Assembly (NCBI GenBank): GCA_024364805.1
Contig: CM044495.1
Location: 108,509,655-108,538,681, forward strand
Direction of reading: 5' to 3'
From: Euprymna scolopes
Taxonomy: Eukaryota > Mollusca > Cephalopoda > Sepiida > Sepiolidae
Length of the DNA stretch: 29,027 nt
Position 1 is the stretch's first letter. Every line of letters begins with the position of its first letter. The notes beneath the pieces are model-generated. The model worked only from the letters and a program-made list of their open reading frames with translations, had not been told where the DNA came from and did not search any database. Positions 10,883 to 21,623 of the stretch are shown piece by piece. A program made the translations under genes and the position numbers.

Positions 10883-11036
10883 TGAACGAAGGCAGTCAAA
10901 AGTAACATTCAAAACAGAGAATCAGCAACACTGCCCCAGAGCCTAGCTGGAGTCCGAACACGGTACCCCCGTAATAATAATAAAGGGTTGGGTTCGAGAC
11001 TCCAAAGAAACGGTTCCGCAGTTCGCTGCAAAACAC

Positions 11037-11086
11037 CTGATGAAGGCCGGAGGGCAAAACGGCCGAAACGTTGTAACTATAACAAC
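11037..11086 (+). ncRNA. Hammerhead-like core in the SINE
   Basis: CTGATGA at 11037-11043, GGCC/GGCC stem at 11045-11048 and 11061-11064, GAAA at 11065-11068, then stem GTTGT/ACAAC at 11070-11074 and 11082-11086. The CUGAUGA-stem-GAAA-stem order is that of a hammerhead ribozyme. Against activity: one extra A before stem II, and no N-U-H cleavage triplet after the third stem (the sequence continues caag). It is better read as a ribozyme-derived or look-alike fold than as an active ribozyme. Confidence 0.35.
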
Positions 11087-11227
11087 CAAGACGAGGAATT
11101 CAGCCCGACAATCTCAATAAATGAACACACATCATCTTAAAAATACAGACAATTACTATAGATTTATGCATAAACTTTTAGTATTTATTCAACAGTGTCG
11201 CATACGTAGGTAGAGCAAGGTAGTAAG

Positions 11228-11228
<1 letters not shown>

Positions 11229-11282
<54 letters not shown>
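11229..11282. repeat. (TA)27 microsatellite
   Basis: A perfect TA array of 54 bp. Confidence 0.98.
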
Positions 11283-11285
<3 letters not shown>

Positions 11286-13734
11286 TATGCGTTTGTATAT
11301 GTGCGTGTGTTCTTATTTATGTGTGGTGTTTCGTCTTTAGTACATGGAATCACACTAAGTATGCGTTTAAGGAACTGTACTGCTTTAGTAGGAGAGCATT
11401 GGTCATTCTTTTCTTTTGACTGTTTTTTTTTTGTTATTACTGCCCCCGATATTGCTGAATTACTTGTTTATATCTTTGGATAAAACATGAATGATACACA
11501 GATACAAATATTTGTTGCGTCATATATGTTTCCCTTTTGAGTTAAAATCTGTAGAATATGTGCGAGCTTTTATTAATTTTAAATAACGACACTCTGATTG
11601 TTTTATTATGCTATAATATTACAACTATATGTTTGAGTAAATGTTTACTCTTTAGATTAATTTTTGTCGATGTAAATATGGCCGTATTTTAAGGTAGACG
11701 ATACAAGAGTATAACAAAATTGAAGTTTGACATTAATTCTCTTGCATATGGGTGAGCAAAGACCTTATAAATATGCCGAATTGTATAGGAAAGCGAGTTG
11801 AGTGTTATGCACGGATCAGAACAAGCCGGAATTTAAAAGTCGTGCAATTGGTGGCAATCAACTTTTAAATTTGAAGTTATTCACTTGCAAGCTTTTTTGT
11901 AAATATGATGGTATCGAAACGAGAATTGCCTTTTTTTTTACATTTAGCGCTTGGATCTCATGGATAAATTTTATTAAGAATACGGAAACCAGGCTCGTTG
12001 TGTGAAGCACAATTTTGAATTAGAATTATGAGAGGAGATATTTGGAATATTGTCATGGCATTGAGAATGTTAAATAGGCATTTGAAATTTTGACTCTTAA
12101 ATTACAATATATAAAATGATATTGTCAAGTAACGGAGAAGTGTATATGTCCATTCAAGGTTTAGTGTTTGGAAAAGTGTGATCCCAGTGACACACTTAGA
12201 AGATTTGTCGCGCGTTGGAAACAAAAAAATAAGTTAGTCTTTTGAGAGGCGTTGTCGTCAAGTAATATGAAATATTACATTGTCTACCGTGTAGTAAAAT
12301 TATGTTGTCATACGTGCAGTAAAATCCAACCTGGTCTGGTCTCGTGTATTTAAAGCCGGTTGTGTTTCATGCCCTTTTTGAGAACTAGAAATTTTGTTGA
12401 TGATTTGAACACAGAGGAAATCATTTTAAAGTATCCTCAACGCGTGCCGTTTAAAAGGCATACGTGGGAGAAAATGCGTTATATATAGACGGACTATAAA
12501 GGGACAGGGATTTCAGGGTTTGCGACTTAAGAGAACACGTCGGCATTTATGAAATAGTGCTGATACTGCAAATCTATTTTTCTGTCATATTATTTGTATA
12601 TATAGAAATATGTTACATAGGTGTGTGTTCCATCTCTGCTGTTCCTTTAGTGTTGAGAATATTTCATTTTTTTTTTTTAGTTTTTTTTTATAGATAATTC
12701 ATATTGAACATTTAACAATTCCAAACACTAAAAGTTAGACGCAGAGTATTCGCATCAGTCTAATAGTAATACTTACCTAACGAACACGGTTCTCAAAGTG
12801 TGGTTTACCGTAGATAGTGTACTATGAAAAATAAACAGTGTGGCAAGAAGTAGAATGGACTGTTAATATAAAGACAGATATGAAAATCATAATAATGCCG
12901 TTAAAAATAAAAAAAAGAGACAAAATAGAAATTAGAGAAACAGAACTGATACAAAAATTACAAAAGAAAAATAGAGTTAAAATAAGCGGATATTATAGAG
13001 AAGTGGGAAAAACTCACAACAACCCCCCAAAAAAAAGAAGAAAAAAGAAGATACAGAGCAGGATGAAGAGATCGAATTAATACAAACGGGAATCAGCAAA
13101 AGAAATCGACCCGGTCTCTTCGAAGGACATTAATGTGCTTTAAATAGTCCGGGTCATTGCGTAGGCACTTGAAATCGCTCGTGAATCTAACAGAAAGATC
13201 GTTAAAATCTCAATGAAAGAATCCAGCCATTGTGGATATGATCCTCTGCTTGCTTTACAGCGTCCTCTTATCATTCTCTTTGTGTTTTTATTTGTTTATA
13301 TTCTGTGATTTCATTTTCTAACCTTGCTTTTTCAGGTTGTAAACGAAGGGAATTTAGTTTCGAATGTTTCTAGATATATTTATCCGTAATTTACCATATT
13401 TTAGTATCTTTTATAAGTTATTTTCATTAGACGTTGGATATTAATTATTTGTCAAAAAACGACCGAGGTTAATATTAAACGAATCACTTATTTATGTTAT
13501 TTATGTTATTTTATTCAAGGTTGTTTATATCATAGAAAAATATCTTTATTAAGTTATATGGCATTTTAAATTAAGATATAGCAGGAATCGTTTCTTTAAT
13601 TTAATACGTTTTATTTTACACCGGAAACAAAGTGTTCCGGATTAAATAAAATAACTCATCACTTGGTCACAAAAAAGTATTTGTAGTTTATATTATAGAC
13701 AGTGCCTCAATACAATTATGTATAATAATGTTTT

Positions 13735-13735
<1 letters not shown>
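11283..13735. other. AT-rich stretch without a recognised gene
   Basis: Short frames only. The purine-rich block 12838-13080 gives a lysine-rich 80-codon frame with no family signature. Short hairpins occur at about 12260-12276 (gtaatat-gaa-atattac) and 13621-13640 (ccggaa...ttccgg). No coding gene or classifiable repeat was seen. Confidence 0.5.

Positions 13736-13783
<48 letters not shown>
13736..13783. repeat. (CA)n followed by (TA)n microsatellite
   Basis: About 17 AC units to 13769, then TA units. Confidence 0.95.
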
Positions 13784-13838
13784 ATTTATTTTTGAGATAG
13801 AGATATTTTGTATCTTTTAATTAAGCTGTGTTAGTGAT

Positions 13839-14285
13839 GTGTTGAACGCTTATAAAGTAAATTTGTTAGATTCTCCAGAAATAACACAAACTGAATCGGA
13901 GGAAACCGGACTCATGAAATATAAATTGCCCTTATACAATTTATATTTCATGGGTCCGGTTTCCTACTATAGATACATAGATTATATTCTAATTTATCTC
14001 CCCATGTCTTCAAAAATAGAGAATATCACTGATAAATTAAATAAGATCGAACCCACAATTAACTATACGTATGAAAGATAAAATAATAACTCCATACCTT
14101 TTCTGGACATATATATCATGAATAAGAATGCTCATCTAAGTTTTAATGTCCATCGGAAAGTAACGAATAAAAATGATTACATACATATTTATTGTCATCA
14201 CGTTGATATAGTAAAAAGAGGTATTGCAATAGGATTTTTCTTAGGACCCTGAGAATATGCAGTGAAGAATGCACCAAGGAAGAAT

Positions 14286-14300
<15 letters not shown>
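13839..14300 (+). pseudogene. Penelope-like element reverse transcriptase remnant
   Basis: The plus strand reads YYRYIDYILIYLP (13962 onward), a form of the reverse transcriptase palm motif Y-x-D-D with its usual flanks. Then come KIENITDKLNKIEPTINYTYE, SIPFLDIYIMNKN, FNVHRKVTNKNDYIHIY and HHVDIVKRGIAIGFF (to about 14250). The order (palm motif, then IPFLD, then a Y/H-R-K-x-T segment, a Y-x-H/Y segment and K-R-G) is the palm-to-thumb order of Penelope-like reverse transcriptases, as I recall it. About 115 codons remain of an enzyme of several hundred. It is broken in several places and runs into the (TA)n tract at 14290. No endonuclease domain was seen. Confidence 0.72.
13900..13965. repeat. 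29-bp near-perfect hairpin inside the Penelope-like remnant
   Basis: The arm 13900-13928 pairs with 13937-13965 with a single G/T-type mismatch around the loop cccttata (13929-13936). The right arm belongs to the reverse transcriptase reading and the left arm is its inverted copy. Confidence 0.9.
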
Positions 14301-14344
<44 letters not shown>

Positions 14345-14381
14345 GGGGGGTTGTGTGGGGGTGTTTGTGTGTGTGTGTGTG
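14290..14381. repeat. (TA)n then G-rich and (GT)n compound microsatellite
   Basis: TA units to about 14337, then G7, ttgtgt, G5 and GT units. The two long G runs and the alternating tract could form non-B DNA. Confidence 0.9.
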
Positions 14382-15914
14382 AAATAGCGAAGAGTACATA
14401 TCAGTTTTTCAAATATAGGAGATATGAAATATAGGAGTGTATATACCAGTTTATCCAAAAATTATACCTCTGATTCGGTAATATTCTGGCTTAGTTGAAA
14501 TCTAACTTATTTTCTCAATAGAATTTCATCTGTAATTTAGATACTGCACGCACTTGCATAAAACAACTGACCAAAAGTCTTCTAGGAGAATTTAAATGGG
14601 AAATTTTCCTTACACATCCACCTCCGATGCAATTATTTCGAGGAATATAAAATCAGTTGGCTTTAGATTATATATATATATTGATAGGAGATATATATTA
14701 AAAAAAAAACTATATAATTTTGAGAGAATAGGAATAATCAATTTCATATAAAAGAAAGTAAATGCCTAAATAGGCGTACGTCTATAATAAACAAGTATTT
14801 TAATCGATAGAGCACATTTTTGACAAATTTTAAATAATAACGAATAACATATTCCTTATCCCCTTTTTAATGATAATTTTTACTTCACAGGAATTCGACA
14901 TCGACAGTGAATTAAATAAAATACTCATACTCATTTTAATTTTATTCCTCTGTATAAAGTATCAGACCCAAACAAGTGCGTCTGCAACATATGTCAATTC
15001 TATTTCTGACATTAAAACCTTTTCTTTAAAAAACATCAAAGTGAAATACTGTCAATTAAATATATTCGCTTGACTGTATCAAGTCTTTAGATAGGCAGAT
15101 CCTATGTCGTCCACCTCTTTGGAGAATATAATCAAAAAAAGAAATCTTACAATAAAAGCTCAGTTTTGCTTGCGATATCTTAGTCTGGTCACAAGCATTT
15201 ATCTAGTTAATTATCGAATATATTTCAGGCTTGGGAAATCAATCTCCAGAGAGAGCAACGATGTATACAAAGACTTGCACTTGTATTGGTATTCTATAAC
15301 CCAGTCGTGTTGGTTAAATTACGGAACGCCGATGCAATACATATATTAGTAGAGCCTTGAGAAACATTGCAGACAAGGAGGACAAATGAATATGTATGCT
15401 TTAAAACAGATGCTTTTCCATGATTACTTGAGGCGATGTTCGAGATATCAAAAAAGGATATTAACCCATAAACAATAAAAAAAACATATCTACACACAAA
15501 AAGCAAGAAAAATGCTGATGAAAACAAATCACGATAATATCAATATTTGAATCCGCAAGGAAGATTGAGAACATGCAAAAACGACGTAATAATGAGGAAA
15601 CACTGAATTAATCAACCAACCTACAAATATAAATAAACCATTACAATAAACATATGGATAGTCCGGGGAAATACAATACGTGTCGGGGCGAGCTTCAATT
15701 CATACTTCAGTACCTGGCGTTTAATGTAAAATCGAATACAATAATTAGGCAGGAGATCAACAAACACATCTCTCGTTGATGTGTGCGTTTATTCGGGGGA
15801 GTGTAGAGAGGCTTACATTGTATAGTTATGGATAAAGCGTGTAATAGGTTATATATAGTGAATGAGCGATATCTTTCTGATAACGGGATCAGATAAAAAC
15901 TTATAAGTTGTACA
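14382..15914. other. AT-rich stretch, nothing recognised
   Basis: Frames of 60-80 codons at 14870-15073, 15104-15349 and 15294-15527 (minus) show no family motif; I treat them as chance frames. Confidence 0.5.
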
Positions 15915-15926
15915 CATATCCTTACG

Positions 15927-15984
<58 letters not shown>

Positions 15985-15996
15985 CCTAAGGATATG
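15915..15996. repeat. 82-bp palindrome with (TA)n core
   Basis: catatccttacgctaa at 15915-15930 is the reverse complement, but for one base, of ttagcctaaggatatg at 15981-15996. The TA array between is self-complementary, so the whole block can extrude as one cruciform or hairpin. Confidence 0.93.
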
Positions 15997-16656
15997 ATAT
16001 CGAGTATAAACTGAGTCATGTTGTATCAGAGAGTTATCACACTGGTATATATTAGAATTCATATTTACATAAGTTATCATTTTTATATGAAAAGAATAAT
16101 ATATGCTTCATAATTTCTTTCTTTAAGAGGTCGTCTATCTTCACTGCTGAGCTCCATGATGAAACATGGAATGAGTAACACCATCCAAGTTAGACATCTG
16201 TTCTTCCATATTTTTGTGAAACCACAGAACAACACTTTATATTTGTGTAACATAAATTAATTTCAGTTGTCTACAAATGGTCTTTACAAAGAGTCTACTT
16301 ACGTGTCTGCATGCTTGTTCTTACAGCCTCGCTTCCTCGCTAAAAGTACGTCTATTAACCTGCGTGACAAGATTCCAATTCCAGTCTGTTCACTCTCGTG
16401 TTGAAACTACAACTCTTCAACGGACTAAACTTCCCGACCTCCTGACCTCCGTTCCGTTCCGCCATCATTAAAACGCACACGTATTGTTAACATAGCCCTC
16501 TAGCTGCGTACGCCTATTCAAGGTTATTTTGTTTATATTTAACTTAGCTCTTTATATAAAAATCTTCAGCTAAAACCCATTGCTGCAGTTTATTCTATAG
16601 ACAATAACTACCTTCCAATAAAAACTATTTTAAGAATATCATTGAATAAATTGATA

Positions 16657-16682
16657 GAGAGATAGATAGATAGATAGATAGA
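16657..16682. repeat. (GATA)n microsatellite
   Basis: About six tandem GATA units. Confidence 0.9.
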
Positions 16683-18235
16683 GATTGATAATAACTAATT
16701 AACTTTTAACAATGTTAATTATATAAAACTTATTCTCAAACGAAAACCTGTAGTCTGTTTCTAACAAGAAAATGATGATAATATGCTGTTGAAATAACGA
16801 ACGAAAAATTGTGAAGTTCTTGAGAGCTTCAAAAAGTGCTGGAAGAAGGCAAATTTATGATCACTTGAACTCCAAGTATAACTCATTTGTAAGATTCAAT
16901 TATTAATCACCAATAATAGCTTGTAATTATCTTGTTAGAAACACACGCACGCGCGTGCACACATACACACACACACATATATATATTTATTTGAACAAAA
17001 ACGTTCTTATTATGGAGACAGTTCAAATTACTGGTATCATTTTCATTATTACACTTTTTGCATATTTACACTATTTTTGATTTTCCAATCTTGTTCAAGG
17101 GTACTTTGTTGAACACGTGAATCTCTTGTCGAACTAGGGAATCATTTTTTCGAACTCAGGGGAATGCCTTGATTAAAGAAAGGCTGACGTTTCTTTCCGC
17201 TTCAATTCCGTGTAGATTATTTCGTTCGTCAGAAGGATGCTTGTAATCGACTATATACAGCGATTAATGTAGTAATGTTCATCAAACGAAACGTTTTGAA
17301 ATAGCTCAAGTTGAGAACATTAGTCTTAAAAATGTAAACAGTACTAATAATACATACTCAGCTCTAAAATTCAGAAACCTAAAAAAAAATAGTATCTACT
17401 GCAAACCTATAAGAATAAATAATAGTTTCTGAAAATAAAGTAGACAAAAAGTTGAAATACAAATCTCTGCACTGAATTAAATAGAGAGACAGGAAACGTT
17501 GGAAAAAAAACCATTACGCAGAAGTGTGGAAATGATTGTGGCTGTGTTTACAGAGAAAGTTACTTCCTGTCACATCTCCGCTCATGAAGGCCGGACGACT
17601 GACAGATTTTATAATGCAAAACTGGATTGCTTGATCGTATGTGATTTATGACAATTGGCGATGACTTTACGGCGTCCATGGCGATATGCCGATTAACGAC
17701 GCTGCGTGGCTTTTTCATCTGGAATAATTTTATGTGACACTTGCAAACATCTCGAACGAATTAAACGCCGCGTCTTTACTTTCGTTTCCAACACACCAAC
17801 TTCCGGTGAGAAATTTGGAATTAACCAAATAAATAAACAAAGTAAACGAATACATATAATAAATGAGTTTTTTTTTTCAGCTTAAGAAAACAAGCGTGCG
17901 TTTTACGAATGCACCTTAATAAGGGACCAACGAAATGGGGATATTTACGCAGATCCATTTATGAGGCCAGTGACGTTCTGTGCTGCTTTTATTACAATTG
18001 CTCTTTTGTTCAGGATTTTCGTGCTGTTGTCACCTGAAGATTATTTGACACAATCGATTTTTTGTGCTTCATATGATATACATATTTACATATAATATAA
18101 TCAGCTTATTTTTGCACAACAAATATAATTCAAGATAGAAAATATTATAACACATATTGTAAAGCAGAATAATTCAGTTACATTTATCAATGTTTGCTTA
18201 AATGAATGAATGTTGTAGACAATGCATGTTAAATA

Positions 18236-18311
18236 TATGTATATATATGTGTGTGTATGTGTGTGCAAGCGCGTGCGTGTGTGTGTACGCAACCGCGTGC
18301 GTGTGTGTGTT
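18236..18311. repeat. Alternating purine-pyrimidine tract (TA/TG/CG)
   Basis: TA units pass into TG units with embedded gcgcgtgcg and accgcgtgcg, a near-continuous alternating tract of about 75 bp with Z-DNA potential. Confidence 0.8.
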
Positions 18312-19007
18312 GAGTGTGATACATTCCCTGCGGCCGGCCGTTCTAAGCAGACTTGTCAACCTATTTAATTATTAAATCTACGTTTTTCTCTGGTCTAAAC
18401 TATATACACACTGGCAGCAAGTAAAAAACACCGAAGCTGAAAAAATATAAAAGAATATATATTTTTTCTCAACGACAAATTACTTTGGACCTTTAGTCAT
18501 GACTGTTGTTTTGATATCTCTGAAAGCTCGAGTTGTTCGTGTGGATGTATATCCGTGAAATAATGCGTCCACTTGTGCTCTCTCTGGCCGACTTCTCCGC
18601 TTTCTTTTTGTGACAATTTATATAAACATTCTTTTCGCCTGCAATGTTTATTATTGTCCATTGTCTTTTGTCTTTAATCCTTTTACCTATATATCTCCCA
18701 TACTTCTGGGTCAAATTAGGCATTCCATAAGACAATTGTAAAAACCCCGCATTCCTGAAATGGAAACAACATGCGTGTATGCAGCGATTCGAATGCCTCT
18801 TTTCGTGTGATCACTTTCCTATCAAACATACAAACAGACAGACAAACACACGCACACATAAAACAGCTTAGGAGTCAATGTTACTCGGCTACTCAATGAC
18901 TTGGTTCAAATTTCGCTACTGGCAGATATTAGGACTTCCTTCAAGTAAGCATAACCATTTATGCCACTTGGTATAAAATAACAGTAAAAACTTATTAAAA
19001 ATCAGTG

Positions 19008-19008
<1 letters not shown>

Positions 19009-19073
<65 letters not shown>
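19009..19073. repeat. (TA)32 microsatellite
   Basis: A perfect TA array of 65 bp. Confidence 0.98.
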
Positions 19074-19075
<2 letters not shown>

Positions 19076-19626
19076 ATACCTAATAAGCAAACAACACCCA
19101 AAAATCATTTAAAAATAATAATAATCAAACAGCTTGAATAATGCATATGTTCTATCATGTTCTTTTTATTTTCTGCTACCTTTTTCGATTCATTAAAATA
19201 TTGAGTATGAGACGTACTATTTAACCGTGCGAGATGGTATACCATATGAATATACATTATCACTGACTAAGCATGAATTATTCCGTCAGTTTCGTCGACG
19301 TTTGCACACTTTTACAATAGTCATGATTTGAGTGGTACAGCTTCACTAAATTTGATTTGGAGGAAGTGGCAATGTTGAGTTAGACGGTAAAAGATTCGTA
19401 TTCTCTTACCCATTCAAGTATATTTTAGTCTAGTACTACGACTCCTTCTGCTAATGATAAAAAAATGATAATTATAAAATAAACAAAGAACAGGAAAAAG
19501 AACAAGAACAAGAAAAGAAGACGACAAAATCCTATATTTCGACCGCTAAATCTTAGTACAAACTAAGCTGTACAATTTAGACTAACCTCCAACAAACTTG
19601 ATATCTAATTTGTATCGCTGGTGTAA
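19074..19626. other. AT-rich stretch, nothing recognised
   Basis: A purine-rich run (aagaacaagaacaagaaaag) lies near 19497-19520. No gene or repeat family was seen. Confidence 0.5.
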
Positions 19627-19649
19627 TTATTATTATTGTTATTATTGTT

Positions 19650-19680
<31 letters not shown>

Positions 19681-19691
19681 TTATTATTATT
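19627..19691. repeat. (TTA)n microsatellite, first
   Basis: TTA/TTG units for about 65 bp. On the minus strand these translate as an isoleucine run, which lengthens a spurious 111-codon frame (19577-19912). Confidence 0.95.
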
Positions 19692-20147
19692 GGCTCACAA
19701 AGAGCTTTCACACAGGGCTTTAGAAATCTTTCCCTGAAAAAAAGCATGTGGTGTTCCCTTGAAGCTGAGTAACAGCAATTCTCCCCAGGTTCCCTATACT
19801 CTCCACCTCTTTCGATTATATTTGCAAATAAATTTGCATTATCGCAACAGCTGCTTGCCATTGATTTTCTGTTGACAGCAGCTATTGGTATTTTCTGGGA
19901 TTTGAGTAGCAATAAGCCTCACCAATGTCACAGCTCTCTTCGCACTTATTCGGCTGATGTCTGGAACGTTTATAGGTCTTTCTCTCCTCCTTTACTCAAC
20001 TTGGTTATTTGGTCTCGCTCCTTTTTTTGGGAGAGGGGGCAGTGATGTGGTAATGGGGGTAGTGTTAGGTAAGATAACTTAAGCGAGTTCAGTGTTCTTG
20101 GTTCCATATAATCTGTCATGTTTTGCCTTATTGTTAATTTTATTAAT

Positions 20148-20152
<5 letters not shown>
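19692..20152. other. Unassigned 460-bp segment bracketed by (TTA)n arrays
   Basis: More GC-rich than its surroundings. The minus strand is open for about 75 codons (Cys/Arg/Glu-containing, 19690-19912) without a motif I recognise. The identical orientation of the two flanking TTA arrays suggests a retroelement piece with a (TTA)n tail, but there is no coding proof. Confidence 0.35.
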
Positions 20153-20180
<28 letters not shown>

Positions 20181-20199
20181 TTATTTTTATTATTATTAC
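20153..20199. repeat. (TTA)n microsatellite, second
   Basis: Same unit and orientation as 19627-19691. Confidence 0.95.
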
Positions 20200-20284
20200 A
20201 GCAACGTTAAATACTAATACATGCGAATACTAACTATTATACAGCTGATGCTTTTCACACCAATATCGTTCACAGGATTGCTTG

Positions 20285-20915
20285 AAAGTTGCATGATGTT
20301 AAACATGCTATATAACATTACAATATTGCATGCAATTCAAACATGTTTAATCCCATGAAGGTAAACGTAGCATGCAGTTCAACCTGTTATATCATATGGA
20401 AGTAAATGTAGCATGCAGTTCAAACAGGCTAAATCACATAAAGTATAAAAAAGCATGCAGTCCAAATATATTATATTTCGTAAAGGAACATGTTGCATGC
20501 ATTTCAAACATGTTATATCATATGGAAGAAAATGTTACGTGCAGTTAAATCATGTTATATCACATGGAGTAAAAAAAAATGTTGCATACAGTTCAAACAT
20601 TTTATAGCATATGGAGGAAAAAGTTGCATGTAGTTTAAACATATTATAACGTATGGAGATAAATGCTGAAAGTGCTTCAAACATGTTATATCATATTGAG
20701 CAAAATGTTACATGCAGTTCAAACACGTTATATCACATTGAGGAAAATGTTACATGCAGTTGAAACATGTTATATTATATGAACGAAAATGTTGCACACA
20801 GTTTAAACTTGTTACATCATATTGAGGAAAAGGTTGCATGTAGTTTAATCATGTTCTATAGTACATTTCCAATTTTACATAAAGTTCAAACATATTTTAT
20901 CGTGAATAAAATAAA
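20285..20915 (+). repeat. Degenerate 42-bp minisatellite, block 1
   Basis: A unit approximating gttgcatgcagttcaaac plus atgttatatcatatggagg and aaaat repeats about 14 times. The anchor gcagttcaaa or variants starts at about 20374, 20415, 20458, 20499, 20541, 20588, 20630, 20672, 20714, 20757, 20799, 20840 and 20881, so spacing is mostly 41-43 bp. Units differ at many positions, so the array is old. The unit holds the palindrome TGCATGCA. Confidence 0.93.
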
Positions 20916-21165
20916 ATACGCATCAATTAAGCTTGAAAGCCAAATCACAACGTAATATTAGGAAAAATAAACAAATATTTTACTTGTTTGAAATTTATCA
21001 CGAATATATTTAAGAGGTATAGTCCATCTCAAGTGTGTTGTTTTGTTTCTTTTTCCTTTTCTTCTTCCTTGCTATGTAGTAATGATGGAGGAAGAAGTAT
21101 GTTTGTAAAGAGCTGCGCGTTGTATCTAGCGGTTGTATTTTGAAATGTTTGAACTGCGCGTTATA
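20916..21165. other. Interruption within the 42-bp minisatellite
   Basis: About 250 bp that do not follow the 42-bp unit, except that 21145-21156 (atgtttgaactg) is the reverse complement of the array anchor, as if a unit were inverted at the junction. Confidence 0.7.
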
Positions 21166-21440
21166 TTATACTAGGAAAATGTTGCATGCAGTTGAAATAT
21201 GTTATTGGAAATGGAGGAAAACGTTGAATGCAGTTCAAAAATGTTATATAATATTGAAGGTAATAATTGCATGCAATTAATAAATGTTATAAAATACAAA
21301 TGAATGTGTTGCATGCAGTTCAAACAGAGGGCAGTTTTATATGACGTTAAAACTTGTTATACGACATGGAGAAAAATGTTACATGCAGTTCAACTATGTA
21401 ATATTACGTGGCAAGAAATTTTGCATAAAACAGTTTGTAC
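21166..21440 (+). repeat. Degenerate 42-bp minisatellite, block 2
   Basis: Further units with the anchor at about 21188, 21230, 21273, 21315 and 21385, and a weak last one near 21430, in the same orientation as block 1. Confidence 0.88.
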
Positions 21441-21577
21441 TTAATTTCGCGTAGAACAATTGATTCGTATTTTATTAATAATACATTTTACTAACACTCT
21501 TATATGTTTAGTGGCGCGTCATTCTATTTTACAAGCGCTTCTGATTACGACAGTAATACTAACTCTCTCTCTCTTTC

Positions 21578-21578
<1 letters not shown>

Positions 21579-21623
<45 letters not shown>
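21579..21623. repeat. (TA)n microsatellite preceded by (CT)n
   Basis: CT units at 21561-21577, then TA units with one tgta interruption, ending at the proposed Helitron start. Confidence 0.93.

Larger units (their letters stand above)
10808..11145 (+). mobile_element. tRNA-derived SINE with hammerhead-like 3' half
   Basis: The head carries pol III promoter boxes in tRNA order and spacing: an A-box-like tatggcagagtgg at 10817-10829 and a B-box-like gagttcaaccc at 10872-10882, about 43 nt apart. A second, better B-box-like word (gggttcgagactcc) lies near 10990-11003, which may mean a composite head. The 3' half has the string cctgatgaaggccgg followed by ggccgaaacgttgt, then acaac, foldable into two stems. 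From recall, this tract is recurrent in cephalopod repeats and resembles the hammerhead tracts in Penelope-like elements. The 3' end is placed loosely near caataaatgaacacacatc. No flanking target duplication was found. Confidence 0.62.
15997..19008. other. Mostly AT-rich stretch, no recognised gene
   Basis: Contains a short GATA microsatellite (16657-16682), a CA/CG alternating tract (16937-16987) and a longer GT/CG alternating tract (18236-18311). The block 17520-17830 is clearly more GC-rich than its surroundings but has no convincing frame. The minus-strand frame 18493-18735 (80 codons, Lys/Arg/Asn-rich) has no recognisable motif. Confidence 0.5.

Noticed and set aside
12838-13080. 80-codon lysine-rich frame
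   Set aside because: Composition follows a purine-rich tract; no domain or splice context.
19577-19912. 111-codon minus-strand frame
   Set aside because: About a third is an isoleucine run from the TTA microsatellite and the rest has no recognised motif.
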